27,967 nt of DNA from a bacterium (GCA_029548585.1 JAKPNC010000152.1:1-27967), one strand, 5' to 3'; counted from the stretch's first letter, positions 1-8,111 are shown. The notes: generated by a model from the sequence alone, not told the origin. Made by a program: numbers and translations.

Positions 1-159
1 CATAACTATATTCATACTTCCGATAATACTCCTTGCTCTTGCCGCAATGCCTGCTTTACAAACGGCGAAACAAAATGGATTCCTTCAGAAGATTGGCCGG
101 CTGTCTGGCAGAAGCATAACGAGAAACTTGAATTAGATAAGAACAGATACACTAAGTGA
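1..159 (+). CDS. C-terminal end of an unidentified protein, cut by the window edge
   Basis: Frame 1 is open from the first base to TGA at 157-159, giving about 52 residues. The last 30 residues (NGETKWIPSEDWP followed by a Lys/Glu-rich tail) read like genuine protein. The first 20 residues are Cys-rich (CSCRNAC). The tryptophan-rich NGETKWIP segment faintly recalls C-termini of prepilin-like proteins from PVC bacteria, but I cannot assign a family. Frame 2 is also open from the edge to TAG at 134-136 and would encode a hydrophobic stretch, so the frame choice is uncertain. The stop lies 9 bp before the next start, which would fit an operon. Confidence 0.35.
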   Translation, partial: HNYIHTSDNTPCSCRNACFTNGETKWIPSEDWPAVWQKHNEKLELDKNRYTK

Positions 160-168
160 CAAGACCAT

Positions 169-1134
169 ATGACAAAATACGTTTTGGCTATATATACGGC
201 ATTCACAATAGCTCTTACTTTAATCTATTCATTACGCCCTGATGCATTTGCCGCCATTACCATTGTTCCGGCATGGATGTGGGCACTTCTCCTGTTACCG
301 CTCATCCCTGTCATGCACCGGAACCGCAAGAAATGCATAAAATATATGATCCCATGTGTGGGAGCATGGTTATTATTCGTTGTTATTCATGTTGAAGAAC
401 CTGTCTCAATTCTGCATGGTATCCTGAGCCCCGTCAATCGGGACAAAAGTACGGAAGTTATCCGGGTTGTCAGTTTCAACTGCGGCGGTGGTCAACATGG
501 CGCGTTTGAAGAAATCAGAAAATTATCTCCCGATATCATATGCCTTCAGGAATCTCCTCCAAAAGAAGATGTCGCGAAATTTGCTTCTGAAATCTTCGGG
601 AAAAACTGTGCCTGCATATGGAACTATGATACAAGCATTATTGCGAAAAGCAATCTTACGGAAATTGCAGGAAAAGCATCTCTCTCCTTTTTTTCGGATG
701 CGCAGGTATATTTTCCGGAATTCGGGAAACTCAGGATTGTTTCCTTGAGACTGAAAACGGGCACACCGCGCACAGATTTTTGGAACCCTGACTGTTGGCG
801 AACTCAAATTAAACATCGCAAAGAACAGCTTCGTCAAATGAGCATGATTATTTCAACAGAATCTCTCTCGGAATCCCTAATAATTGCAGGTGATTTCAAC
901 GCTCCCCAGGGCGACAGGATTTTTTCACATATTTCCGGTTACCTTTACGACACTTTCAAAGAGCAGGGCAGGGGAGTCGGAAACACTATCCTTAATGACA
1001 TCCCAGTATTGAGAATTGACCAGATATGGGTTTCCAGGAATTTCAGAACCCTCCAATCGTTTACTGTCAAAAGTGATATTTCAGACCACAGAATGGTCGT
1101 CAGCGACATAGTTCCCACGGGAACATCAAAATGA
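169..1134 (+). CDS. Membrane-anchored endonuclease/exonuclease/phosphatase (EEP) family protein
   Basis: This 321-aa protein has hydrophobic N-terminal segments (about residues 4-20, 28-48 and 60-74) followed by an EEP-fold catalytic domain from about residue 95 to the end. The characteristic motifs are in order: SFNCGGG with Asn104, CLQES with Glu128 (metal ligand), AGDFNAP with Asp242 and Asn244, RIDQIWVS with Asp284, and SDHRMV with the catalytic Asp306-His307 pair. The family includes DNases, phosphodiesterases and phosphatases. The membrane anchor and extracytoplasmic domain resemble secreted or membrane EEP hydrolases, not DNA-repair enzymes; the substrate is unknown. The start has no strong SD. 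The stop overlaps the next gene by ATGA, so the two are probably co-translated. Confidence 0.85.
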   Translation: MTKYVLAIYTAFTIALTLIYSLRPDAFAAITIVPAWMWALLLLPLIPVMHRNRKKCIKYMIPCVGAWLLFVVIHVEEPVSILHGILSPVNRDKSTEVIRVVSFNCGGGQHGAFEEIRKLSPDIICLQESPPKEDVAKFASEIFGKNCACIWNYDTSIIAKSNLTEIAGKASLSFFSDAQVYFPEFGKLRIVSLRLKTGTPRTDFWNPDCWRTQIKHRKEQLRQMSMIISTESLSESLIIAGDFNAPQGDRIFSHISGYLYDTFKEQGRGVGNTILNDIPVLRIDQIWVSRNFRTLQSFTVKSDISDHRMVVSDIVPTGTSK

Positions 1135-1502
1135 AAAAGCTCCCAAAAATCAGGATAATCGGATTTGTGGTACTCTTTACTGCTGGCGTATTGATTTTCC
1201 TGTCCATGGTCAAAAGCATGCTTAAGGGTAACTTCTCACAGGAATTGACAAATTTTACAATTTATTGGTCAATGCTTTCAGGAATAGGAATTATCTTTAT
1301 TTTTTCAACGATGTCCGAATTTTCATCTTTACCCAAAAGAATAAAAATCGCCGTAATCCTGTATCCGAGTTGTATCTTTTTAATTGTAGGTATAACATTG
1401 ATTATATTGCAAGTTGCGAATACCAATGACGCAGTCATATGGATATTTTTCTGCCTGGTCACAGGTCTTTATTTAACACGAACGTTTCTTTTGCATAAAT
1501 GA
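1131..1502 (+). CDS. Small polytopic membrane protein of unknown function
   Basis: This 123-aa protein begins on the ATGA overlap with the EEP gene. Four hydrophobic segments are visible at roughly residues 9-27, 41-60, 72-93 and 101-118, separated by short charged loops (for example KRIK near residue 70). No catalytic motif or known family is recognised. The tight coupling suggests it is made with the upstream EEP membrane protein. Codons are AT-rich, like the rest of the first 2.5 kb. Confidence 0.7.
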   Translation: MKKLPKIRIIGFVVLFTAGVLIFLSMVKSMLKGNFSQELTNFTIYWSMLSGIGIIFIFSTMSEFSSLPKRIKIAVILYPSCIFLIVGITLIILQVANTNDAVIWIFFCLVTGLYLTRTFLLHK

Positions 1503-1545
1503 ATTCTATTTTTCACAGCGATACAACTGCTTATTAAGGGGAATT

Positions 1546-2001
1546 ATGAAAAAATATTTTCTATATATTGCACTGATATTGGGAGGCGCGGTAATCGGGA
1601 GCATTGTCACAAGCACTTTTATTCTTGGTGAAAGATTGTCCAATTATTTGGAAATAATACAAGCGAACTATATGGCTGAATTAGGAGAATGCGTATACAA
1701 GGTATATCATGTCGGGGATTTTGAATCATCCGTGGTCGCCCTGAATGACTACTCCGACAAGTTGAAATTTCACGAAAATAATTACAAAAATGGTATTTTG
1801 AGTTATGATATTATTACAAATTTAGGAATGACACATGGAAGATTGTTTTTGCTATATGACTCAAAAGGCAAGAAAGATTTGGCGGAACAGGAATATCAAA
1901 AAGCGGTAAGCTTCATTGGCGACAGGTGGCACATTACCTCCCGGAATCAGCTGAAAGAAATCATTTTGAGATTTGACAGCAGGCTGAATAAAAACAAGTG
2001 A
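1546..2001 (+). CDS. Membrane-anchored small protein with a TPR-like helical domain, function unknown
   Basis: This 151-aa protein is preceded by a clear SD (AAGGGGA) before the ATG. It has one N-terminal membrane segment (about residues 4-27, with a glycine-rich GGAVIGSIV core), then a soluble helical region. The part near residues 95-130 (YDSKGKKDLAEQEYQKAVSF) has the rhythm of a tetratricopeptide-like helix pair, although no full repeat can be claimed. It is likely a single-pass protein with its soluble domain outside the cytoplasm. I do not recognise a family. It sits 43 bp after the previous gene in the same AT-rich cluster. Confidence 0.7.
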   Translation: MKKYFLYIALILGGAVIGSIVTSTFILGERLSNYLEIIQANYMAELGECVYKVYHVGDFESSVVALNDYSDKLKFHENNYKNGILSYDIITNLGMTHGRLFLLYDSKGKKDLAEQEYQKAVSFIGDRWHITSRNQLKEIILRFDSRLNKNK

Positions 2002-2063
2002 AGCTGGTTTATCCAAATCACTGCATACATATAAGGAACAGATTTAATTTAAAGGGGAGAAAA

Positions 2064-2552
2064 ATGGAAGAGATAAAAGGAGAATATACGGTCAGAGATT
2101 ATCTTATAGCTAACAGACTACATATGGCACGAAGTCCTTATTTCAGATTGAGCAGAATAATTTGGTACGTCTTGTTTTTTCTGTCATTACTTGCAACATT
2201 AACCAGTCCCTCTGATTTTATATTATGGGTATTGCTGGTACTTTCCTTGTTCAATATAACCTATCCTTATCTCATTTTGCCCCATTGGGTAAAACGCTAT
2301 TTTAAAATTCAAAAACAAATGCATGGGGAAATTACGATTTCTTTTGACAGTGATGAAGGCACTATCTCAAGTAAATCAGAAACCGGAGAAGGAAAAACAC
2401 GGTGGATATTCAAGTATCTGTCAAATGTTGAAATTCTTTTATTATTTGATACGCCGCTGACTTTCATGATGGTTCCCAGAAGATTCTGCAGGGACGAAGA
2501 GCAATTCAACAGATTTATCGAGCTGGCAAAAAAAATGTCCGGGAAAAGCTGA
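2064..2552 (+). CDS. YcxB-like membrane protein
   Basis: The start is placed at ATG 2064 because AAAGGGGAGA lies directly upstream. The frame is open back to a GTG at 1998, but that codon overlaps the previous stop and has no SD. The resulting 162-aa protein has two adjacent membrane helices (about residues 30-48 and 51-73). A cytoplasmic C-terminal half follows, with the pattern of the YcxB-like domain: a beta-rich stretch (ITISFDSDEGTISSKSE), then TRWIFKYLSNVE, then LTFMMVPRRFCRDEEQFNRF. The family is widespread and of unknown biochemical function. It is the last gene of the plus-strand AT-rich block and converges on leuS. Confidence 0.7.
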   Translation: MEEIKGEYTVRDYLIANRLHMARSPYFRLSRIIWYVLFFLSLLATLTSPSDFILWVLLVLSLFNITYPYLILPHWVKRYFKIQKQMHGEITISFDSDEGTISSKSETGEGKTRWIFKYLSNVEILLLFDTPLTFMMVPRRFCRDEEQFNRFIELAKKMSGKS

Positions 2553-2603
2553 TAATAATTGCATAAGTGATGCCATACAGCAGTTATTGCGATTGTTAGA
2601 TAA

Positions 2604-2640
2604 GAGATTTCCCGTCGCTCACTACGCTTCTCGCAATGAC
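2604..2640 (-). repeat. Dispersed palindromic intergenic repeat (GTCATTGCGAG type)
   Basis: Read on the minus strand, the element begins GTCATTGCGAGAAGCG and ends GACGGGAAATCTC. From memory it matches a degenerate short element seen between genes in many environmental bacterial genomes, of the form GTCATTGCGAG...AATCTC. It lies in the 141-bp gap between the converging YcxB-like gene and leuS. No other copy is visible in this window. It may fold as RNA and act as a transcript end, but there is no classical U-tract. Confidence 0.5.
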
Positions 2641-2693
2641 TACCTTTACATGCAACTTAATGCATTTATATTAAATCTCTGCCGAGGCAGGCT

Positions 2694-5141
2694 TCATTTG
2701 ACCACGAGGTTGAGAATCTTATCCTGTATGTATACCTGCTTGGTTATAGTCTTGTCCTCGAGCCATCTTGAAATACCTGAATCTTTTACAGCGGCGTTAA
2801 GAACATCAGGTTCTGACGAACCGGTGGAGACTGAGATTTTACCCCTGACCTTCCCGTTAATCTGGACTATCACAACGGTTTCCTTGTCACGGATAATTTC
2901 TTCCTTCCATGCAGGCCACTTTTCGCCCGAAAGGGAGTATCTTCCAGAGTTCACAGACCAGATTTCTTCTGCAAGATGGGGTGTGAACGGCATTAGAATC
3001 TTGACAAAATCCTTCCATGATTCTGTGAGCTTCTGTCTGGAAACTTTCCCCGAATCGAGGATCTTGCTGAGCTCGTTGGTAAATTCCATCATCTTGGCTA
3101 TAGCCGTGTTAAACTGGAAATTTCTCTCTATATCCCCGGTAACTCCTTTAATTGTCCTGTTTATGGACTTTTCAAGCCTGACGTCATCTTCGTTGCTTCC
3201 CTTGTCATTGTATGACATGATCCTTTCATTGAAATTCCATATCCTGTTTATGAACCTCCAAGTGCCTTCTATCCCCGTTTCCGCCCATTCAAGATCGAGC
3301 TCCGGCGGAGCGGCAAAGAGGATGAAAAGTCTCAGGGTGTCAACCCCATATTTCCTTATTACATCTTCGGGGTTCACAACATTACCTTTGGATTTTGACA
3401 TCTTTGACCCATCCTTGATGACCATCCCCTGGCATAGAAGGTTCTTGAAAGGTTCAGGGAAAGAAACAAATCCCATATCCTGAAGGGCCTTGACGAAAAA
3501 CCTGCTGTAAAGCAAGTGAAGTATTGCATGTTCTATGCCGCCTATATACTGGTCGACAGGCATCCAGTAATTTACCTCTTCCTTTTTGAAAGGTTCATTT
3601 TCGGGCAATCCGGAAGAGTATCTAAGGAAATACCATGATGAATCCATGAAAGTATCCATGGTATCTGTTTCCCTCTCGGCATCTCCCCCGCAAACCGGAC
3701 ACTTGCAATGAAGGAATTCTTTCACCTTCCGGAGAGGGGACTCTCCCGTACCTGTAAATTCCACTTTTTCCGGAAGGATAACCGGAAGCTGGTCTTCCGG
3801 AACGGGAACCATGCCGCATTTATCGCAGTATATTATGGGAATGGGCGTTCCCCAGTATCTTTGCCTTGATATGCACCAATCCCTCAGGCTGTAATTTACT
3901 CTTTTTTTACCAAGGCCTCTTTTCTCAAGGTTTGAAGATATCTTTTCAATGCACTCCCGGTTCTCCATGCCGTTGAACTCTCCGGAGTTGACCATTACGC
4001 CTTCACCTTCGTATGCTTTTCCGGTTTCGTCCAGGGAACTCTCTTTCCCAGGATCCTTTATTACCCAACGTATGGGAAGGCCGTATTTATTTGCAAATTC
4101 GTAATCCCTCTGGTCATGCGCAGGGACAGCCATTATCGCCCCCGTTCCGTACTCCATTAGCACGTAGTTGCCGATCCAAACGGGTATCTCCTCATTATTA
4201 ACAGGATTTATGGCTTTAACACCCGTATCAATTCCTTCTTTTTCCATCTTTGCCGTAGCTTCGACCGTTATATTCAGGTTCTTTACCCTTTTTATGAATG
4301 TTTCCAGTTCCTGTCTGAAAGGGCTTTTATCCAGCATCTCCTTCACAATGGGATGCCGCGGCGAAATAACCATGTACGTTGCTCCGAAAAGGGTATCAGG
4401 CCTTGTAGTGTAAACCTTCAGATCCTTTTCGAGACAGGGAATCCTGAAACTTATCTCGCAGCCTTCGCTCCTTCCGATCCAGTTCTTCTGCATCAATATA
4501 ACTCGTTCAGGCCAGTTGCTTATGCCTGTAAAATCAAGAAGTCTTTCCGCGTAATCAGTTATCTTGATAAACCACTGTGAGAGTTCTTTCTGTTCAACGG
4601 CTGAACCGCATCTCCAGCATCCTCCGTTGACAACCTGTTCGTTTGCAAGCACAGTTTTGCAGGAAGCGCACCAGTTGGCCGGGGAAAATTTCTTGTATAC
4701 CAGCCCCTTTTTATACATCTGAAGAAAAAAATACTGGTTCCACCTGTAATATTCCGGAGCGCAGGTAATAACCTGTCTCTCCCAGCAGTACGATATACCC
4801 AGCCTTTTAAGCTGTCTTGTAATGGTATCGATATTCCTGTAAGTCCACTCCCGGGGGTGTATTTTCTGCTTTATGGCAGCGTTTTCGGCGGGCATGCCGA
4901 ACGCATCGTATCCGATGGGATGCAGTATGTTGAAACCTTTCATTCGGAGAAACCTTGCCATTACATCTCCAATCGTATAATTCCTCACGTGTCCCATGTG
5001 TATCTGGGCTGATGTGTAGGGGAACATCTCGAGCACGTAAAATTTTTTCTTATCCTTGTCGAATCTTGCTTTATCTATGCCGGATTCCTGCCATTTTGCC
5101 TGCCATTTTTCTTCTATCTCCTTAAATCCGTATTTTTCCAT
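2694..5141 (-). CDS. leuS: Leucyl-tRNA synthetase (LeuRS)
   Basis: Charges tRNA-Leu with leucine in the cytoplasm. The start is the ATG at 5141 (MEKYGFKEIEEKW), preceded by GGGAGAAAAGC on the minus strand. The frame stays open upstream, but that part lies inside nfo. This gives 815 aa, close to compact bacterial LeuRS. Visible features: class I HIGH motif as HMGH (48-51); a zinc-finger-like Cys set at 158, 161, 175 and 178; a CP1 editing domain with TTRPDTLFG (245-253) and VPAHDQRDYEF (339-349), whose Asp346 matches the editing aspartate; a second Cys set at 439, 442, 481 and 484; KMSKS (580-584); and a C-terminal tRNA-binding domain with VVIVQINGKVRGK. It overlaps the 3' end of nfo by 20 bp and is its downstream partner. 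Confidence 0.97.
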   Translation of the reverse strand: MEKYGFKEIEEKWQAKWQESGIDKARFDKDKKKFYVLEMFPYTSAQIHMGHVRNYTIGDVMARFLRMKGFNILHPIGYDAFGMPAENAAIKQKIHPREWTYRNIDTITRQLKRLGISYCWERQVITCAPEYYRWNQYFFLQMYKKGLVYKKFSPANWCASCKTVLANEQVVNGGCWRCGSAVEQKELSQWFIKITDYAERLLDFTGISNWPERVILMQKNWIGRSEGCEISFRIPCLEKDLKVYTTRPDTLFGATYMVISPRHPIVKEMLDKSPFRQELETFIKRVKNLNITVEATAKMEKEGIDTGVKAINPVNNEEIPVWIGNYVLMEYGTGAIMAVPAHDQRDYEFANKYGLPIRWVIKDPGKESSLDETGKAYEGEGVMVNSGEFNGMENRECIEKISSNLEKRGLGKKRVNYSLRDWCISRQRYWGTPIPIIYCDKCGMVPVPEDQLPVILPEKVEFTGTGESPLRKVKEFLHCKCPVCGGDAERETDTMDTFMDSSWYFLRYSSGLPENEPFKKEEVNYWMPVDQYIGGIEHAILHLLYSRFFVKALQDMGFVSFPEPFKNLLCQGMVIKDGSKMSKSKGNVVNPEDVIRKYGVDTLRLFILFAAPPELDLEWAETGIEGTWRFINRIWNFNERIMSYNDKGSNEDDVRLEKSINRTIKGVTGDIERNFQFNTAIAKMMEFTNELSKILDSGKVSRQKLTESWKDFVKILMPFTPHLAEEIWSVNSGRYSLSGEKWPAWKEEIIRDKETVVIVQINGKVRGKISVSTGSSEPDVLNAAVKDSGISRWLEDKTITKQVYIQDKILNLVVK

Positions 5142-5967
5142 GCTTTTCTCCCAGTTTTCTAAGTATTTCCATGTTGCGCCTGTCGTCCCCTTCATTATCC
5201 TTAGGCGTTTCAATTATGAAGGGAAGTTCTCCGAACCATTCGTCCTTCACAAGGTTCTCAAAACCCTTGATGCCGATACATCCTTCTCCTATGTGCTGGT
5301 GCCTGTCGACGTTGGATCCCTTGAGAGTTATTGAATCGTTGGCATGAACAAGTTGAATATACCCCATACCGAATCTTTTTTCAATCTCATCCTTCATGGC
5401 ATGCAAAGAGATCCTGTTAGATATGTCGTAACCCGATTCATAAGCGTGAGCAGTGTCAAAACATATCCCTGCGTTGCCTCCGAGTCTGTCTATTATGGAA
5501 CCTATTTCCTCCCAGTTTCTTCCTATGCTGTCACCCTGGCCGGCAGTATTTTCAAGAAGGATCCTGGTTTTACCTTTGCAAAATGGCTTCAATCCTTCTG
5601 CAACGAGGTTTACCCCGGATTCAATGCCGTTTCCCCTGTGGCTCCCGGGATGTATTATATAGTAGTCGGCTCCCATCATTTCTGATTCGGTCATTTCATG
5701 TTCGAGAAGCCTCATTGATTTTAACCTTATTTCTTTCCCGGAAGTTGCTAGATTCAAGAGATACTGCATGTGTATCACAACTGGAGATATCATGCTTTTT
5801 TTCGCAGCCTTCCGGAATGAAAAGATCTCGCTCCTTTCACGGAAACTGCGGTTCCAACCTCTCGGATTGTGAAGAAATACCTGGAAGCAATCGCATCCAA
5901 GCCTTTCTGCAGTTTCAAAAACGTGATTCAAACCCTTTCCAATGAGAAGATGCGCTCCTATTTTCAT
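5122..5967 (-). CDS. nfo: Endonuclease IV (AP endonuclease, Nfo)
   Basis: Cleaves the backbone 5' of abasic sites in base-excision repair. The 281-aa length matches the family (about 280). All nine expected trinuclear-zinc ligands are present: His66, His106, Glu139 (LLENTAGQG), Asp171 and His174 (FDTAHAYESGYD), His208 (HANDS), Asp221 and His223 (DRHQHIGEG), and Glu253 (IIETPKDNEG). The N-terminus MKIGAHL is typical, so the start at 5967 is credible although no strong SD precedes it. Its 3' end overlaps the leuS start by 20 bp, suggesting one transcript and possible translational coupling. The pairing of these two genes is not one I know as standard. Confidence 0.96.
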   Translation of the reverse strand: MKIGAHLLIGKGLNHVFETAERLGCDCFQVFLHNPRGWNRSFRERSEIFSFRKAAKKSMISPVVIHMQYLLNLATSGKEIRLKSMRLLEHEMTESEMMGADYYIIHPGSHRGNGIESGVNLVAEGLKPFCKGKTRILLENTAGQGDSIGRNWEEIGSIIDRLGGNAGICFDTAHAYESGYDISNRISLHAMKDEIEKRFGMGYIQLVHANDSITLKGSNVDRHQHIGEGCIGIKGFENLVKDEWFGELPFIIETPKDNEGDDRRNMEILRKLGEKHGKIRI

Positions 5968-5989
5968 TTATTTGACTTTTTGTCCATTT

Positions 5990-6018
5990 AGTTTAATATT
6001 ATTTGTTGGTATTGTAAA
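5990..6018 (-). promoter_or_regulatory. Candidate sigma-70-type promoter for nfo-leuS
   Basis: On the minus strand a TTTACA hexamer (6013-6018) is separated by 17 nt from TAAACT (5990-5995). The latter ends 22 nt before the nfo start codon. The -35 matches 5 of 6 positions and the -10 matches 4 of 6. The AT-rich context makes chance matches likely, so this is only a candidate. Confidence 0.3.
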
Positions 6019-6218
6019 ATTGGAAGAGTAAAATAACCATAATTTACTTGGGATTCTTTCATCATGGAAGGACTTTTAAATGGATTTCCCACACGCCTGT
6101 CTTTAAGACGAATTTCACAATAATTGAATGAAGGGCTGTATTTTGGAGTAAGGGGATTCCTGGCGGATCAGGAAGAGAAGAAAGTTTGATTAATCCCTCA
6201 TGCAAGACTTGCAGAAAC

Positions 6219-6270
6219 GAGGATACAATCATTCATTGAAGAGTGCTTTCAAAGCTTGTCATCCTGCAAA
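6219..6270 (+). repeat. Copy A of a 52-nt dispersed intergenic repeat
   Basis: Starts GAGGATACAATC and ends GTCATCCTGCAAA. Aligned without gaps to 15443-15494, 45 of 52 positions are identical by eye. Both copies lie upstream of genes that also carry the TTTGGCAGAACCG leader. No open reading frame explains the conservation. Confidence 0.65.
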
Positions 6271-6324
6271 TGTTCCTCTACATCGGGGAGAGGATTAATA
6301 ACATAAAAGAAATTCATAGCCATA

Positions 6325-6337
6325 TTTGGCAGAACCG
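6325..6337 (+). promoter_or_regulatory. Conserved 5' leader element TTTGGCAGAACCG (copy 1)
   Basis: Identical over 13 nt to 15846-15858 and close to 9933-9945. In all three places the TTG lies exactly 33 nt before the assigned ATG. In copies 1 and 2 it is preceded by CATAG plus five bases. The function is unknown; it could be a transcription start region, an operator or an mRNA leader element. It precedes the Gfo/Idh - cobalamin adenosyltransferase - Gfo/Idh cluster. Confidence 0.5.
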
Positions 6338-6358
6338 GATTCTTATTCAGGAGGAAAA

Positions 6359-7438
6359 ATGAAGAGACTGAAAGTCGGTATCATAGGAGCCGGAGGAATA
6401 GCGCAGTATGCACATATACCAAGTTATAAAAAATCAGACAAGGTTGAGATAACCGCTATTGCCGATATAAACGAGGAAAAACTGAAATATGCCGCCGATA
6501 AATTCGAAATACCCAGGAGATTTATCAACTGGGAAGACATGCTTGATGAAGACCTTGACATTGTAAGCATATGTTCCCCCAACGCCTTTCATGCTCTCCA
6601 GTCCATTAAATCCATGGAAAGCGGAAAGCATGTTCTCTGCGAAAAACCACTCTGCCTTACCGAAAAGGAAGTCGACGATGTCTTCGGAACATCGGTGAAA
6701 ACCGGAATGAAATTCATGGGCGCAATGCCCCGAAGGTTTTCAGGCGAAACTGCTTTTCTCAAAAAACTTATCGATAAAGGGGAGATAGGAGAGATATATT
6801 ACATAAAAGCAAGTTATTTGAGAAGAAGGGGCATACCCGGACTCGGTTCGTGGTTCACAAATAAGAAGCTTGCCGGAGGAGGCCCCATGATGGATATCGG
6901 TGTGCACGCGATAGATTTCATCGTCTACATTACCGGACTTAACCAGCCGGAGATGGTCATGGGCTCGTCTTACAACAGGCTATCAGACAGTGCGATAGAT
7001 GGAGGCTGGCCTCCGATGGAAACAAGAAAAGGGGACAAGTTTATAGGTGATATGGACGTTGAAGAGATCTCTTCCGGTTTTGTAAGGTTCAAAGGCGGAG
7101 AAACCCTTTTCATAGAGGCCGGATGGGCAGGCAACTGCGAGCCGGCTTCGAGGGTGAGCATCCTTGGAACTAAAGCCGGCATACAAATGCCCGATCCTGA
7201 AAATGTCAAGAATCCCATAAGAATATACGGGGAAACCGAAGGTATCCTTACTGACACACTGCCGGTTATACCAAAGTCCGACATGTTCCAGGAAGAGATA
7301 AACCATTTTATAGAATGCGTGCGTGAAAACAAGGAAACCGGTACCAGGAAAGAAGAAATAATGGCTGTCACCCGGATAATAAATTCGATATACAAATCTG
7401 CAGAAGAAGGAAAACCTGTCAGAATCGGGGAGAGATGA
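6359..7438 (+). CDS. Gfo/Idh/MocA family NAD(P)-dependent oxidoreductase (paralogue 1)
   Basis: This 359-aa cytoplasmic enzyme is of the sugar/inositol dehydrogenase type. The N-terminal Rossmann domain carries GIIGAGGIAQ (residues 8-16) for the dinucleotide. The signature CEKP sits at 94-97, with the catalytic-lysine candidate Lys96. The C-terminal alpha/beta domain has GGGPMMDIGVHAID (173-186), with Asp179 and His183 as the usual active-site pair. The start is ATG 6359 with AGGAGG four bases upstream; a TTG 33 nt further upstream is in frame but has no SD. It is 359 residues and colinear without gaps at the motifs with the paralogue at 8112-9191. The stop overlaps the next gene by ATGA. Specific substrate unknown; sugar or cyclitol oxidation is the family default. 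Confidence 0.92.
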   Translation: MKRLKVGIIGAGGIAQYAHIPSYKKSDKVEITAIADINEEKLKYAADKFEIPRRFINWEDMLDEDLDIVSICSPNAFHALQSIKSMESGKHVLCEKPLCLTEKEVDDVFGTSVKTGMKFMGAMPRRFSGETAFLKKLIDKGEIGEIYYIKASYLRRRGIPGLGSWFTNKKLAGGGPMMDIGVHAIDFIVYITGLNQPEMVMGSSYNRLSDSAIDGGWPPMETRKGDKFIGDMDVEEISSGFVRFKGGETLFIEAGWAGNCEPASRVSILGTKAGIQMPDPENVKNPIRIYGETEGILTDTLPVIPKSDMFQEEINHFIECVRENKETGTRKEEIMAVTRIINSIYKSAEEGKPVRIGER

Positions 7439-8100
7439 AAAGAGATCCTATGAGAAAATGGCAAAAGAAAGAAGGTAACGGCAAAGAAGGCAAAAGGAAA
7501 GAAGATTTTAAAAAGCACGAAAAGAAAACCCTTCGCCCCACAGAAAGGAAAACACCGGCACAGGGCGAATATCATCTTGAAAAGGGGCTTGTCCATATTT
7601 ATACAGGTGACGGGAAGGGGAAAAGCTCTACAGTTACAGGCCTTGCCATCAGGGCTGCAGGAGCAAACCTTAAAATCGCATTTTTCCAGTTTTTCAAAAA
7701 ACCCTTCACGTCTGAAATAAAAATCCTGAGGAAGATAAACAATATACACTTCTATTCCCTGGCTTCCTACTACTACGAGTCAGATTATATCACTGCAGAA
7801 GAAATCAAAAAGCTGAAAGCGGATTTTGCAATTCTTTGGATTAAAGTACTAAAGATTGTTGCGCAGAACAGGTACGATGTAATCATCATGGACGAGATCC
7901 TTATAGCCCTCAGGGACGGATTCATAAGCGAAAAACACCTTTTGGACTTTCTAAAATCAAGGAATGGTGAAACCGAGATTATTCTTACAGGAAGGCATAT
8001 AACCGACGGATTGAAAAACTCTGCAGACATTATCACCGAAATGCGCATGATAAAACACCCATTTCCTGATATCAGGGCACGTAAAGGCATCGACTTTTGA
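7435..8100 (+). CDS. cobO: Cob(I)alamin/cob(I)yrinate adenosyltransferase (CobA/CobO/BtuR-like)
   Basis: This 221-aa protein matches the family that transfers the adenosyl group of ATP to reduced corrinoids to make adenosylcobalamin. Motifs: an inverted-type P-loop GDGKGKSS (58-65), the acidic strand VIIMDEI (149-155), LTGRH (184-188), and the C-terminal substrate-site segment TEMRMIKHPF (201-210) with RARKGIDF at the end. The first 48 residues are an unusual Lys/Arg/Glu-rich extension, longer than the short leader of typical CobA/CobO; a second ATG at 7450 removes only five residues of it. It overlaps the first Gfo/Idh gene by ATGA and is followed 11 bp later by the second, so it sits between paralogues in one operon. 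Confidence 0.88.
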   Translation: MKRDPMRKWQKKEGNGKEGKRKEDFKKHEKKTLRPTERKTPAQGEYHLEKGLVHIYTGDGKGKSSTVTGLAIRAAGANLKIAFFQFFKKPFTSEIKILRKINNIHFYSLASYYYESDYITAEEIKKLKADFAILWIKVLKIVAQNRYDVIIMDEILIALRDGFISEKHLLDFLKSRNGETEIILTGRHITDGLKNSADIITEMRMIKHPFPDIRARKGIDF

Positions 8101-8111
8101 AAGGAAAATTA

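Larger units (their letters stand above)
5968..6358. other. Non-coding divergent gap between nfo and the first Gfo/Idh gene
   Basis: About 390 bp with no convincing gene on either strand. It holds the nfo promoter candidate at its left end, one copy of the 52-nt dispersed repeat (6219-6270) and the TTTGGCAGAACCG leader at its right end. The segment around 6181-6193 (AAAGTTTGATTAA) also resembles 15387-15399, so parts of this gap look related to the gap before the SGNH hydrolase gene. Confidence 0.5.

Noticed and set aside
2..136. Frame-2 hydrophobic peptide at the left edge
   Set aside because: Open to the edge but its C-terminal part is less protein-like than frame 1 and its stop lies further from the next gene; kept only as an alternative reading.
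2587..3483. A 298-codon plus-strand open frame under leuS
   Set aside because: It is antisense to the conserved C-terminal half of leuS, has no SD and its product has no recognisable motif.
6327..6345. Sigma-54-type promoter in the TTTGGCAGAACC leader
   Set aside because: TGGCA resembles the -24 element but no GC-containing -12 element follows at the required spacing in any copy.
6326..6358. TTG-initiated 11-codon N-terminal extensions before the genes at 6359, 9967 and 15880
   Set aside because: No SD precedes any of the TTG codons and good SDs stand before the ATGs. The residues after MAEP are not conserved, so the conservation is better explained at the DNA or RNA level.
6970..7749. A 259-codon minus-strand open frame spanning the Gfo/Idh and cobalamin adenosyltransferase genes
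   Set aside because: It is the complement of two well-supported genes and is low-complexity (Phe/Ser/Pro-rich).
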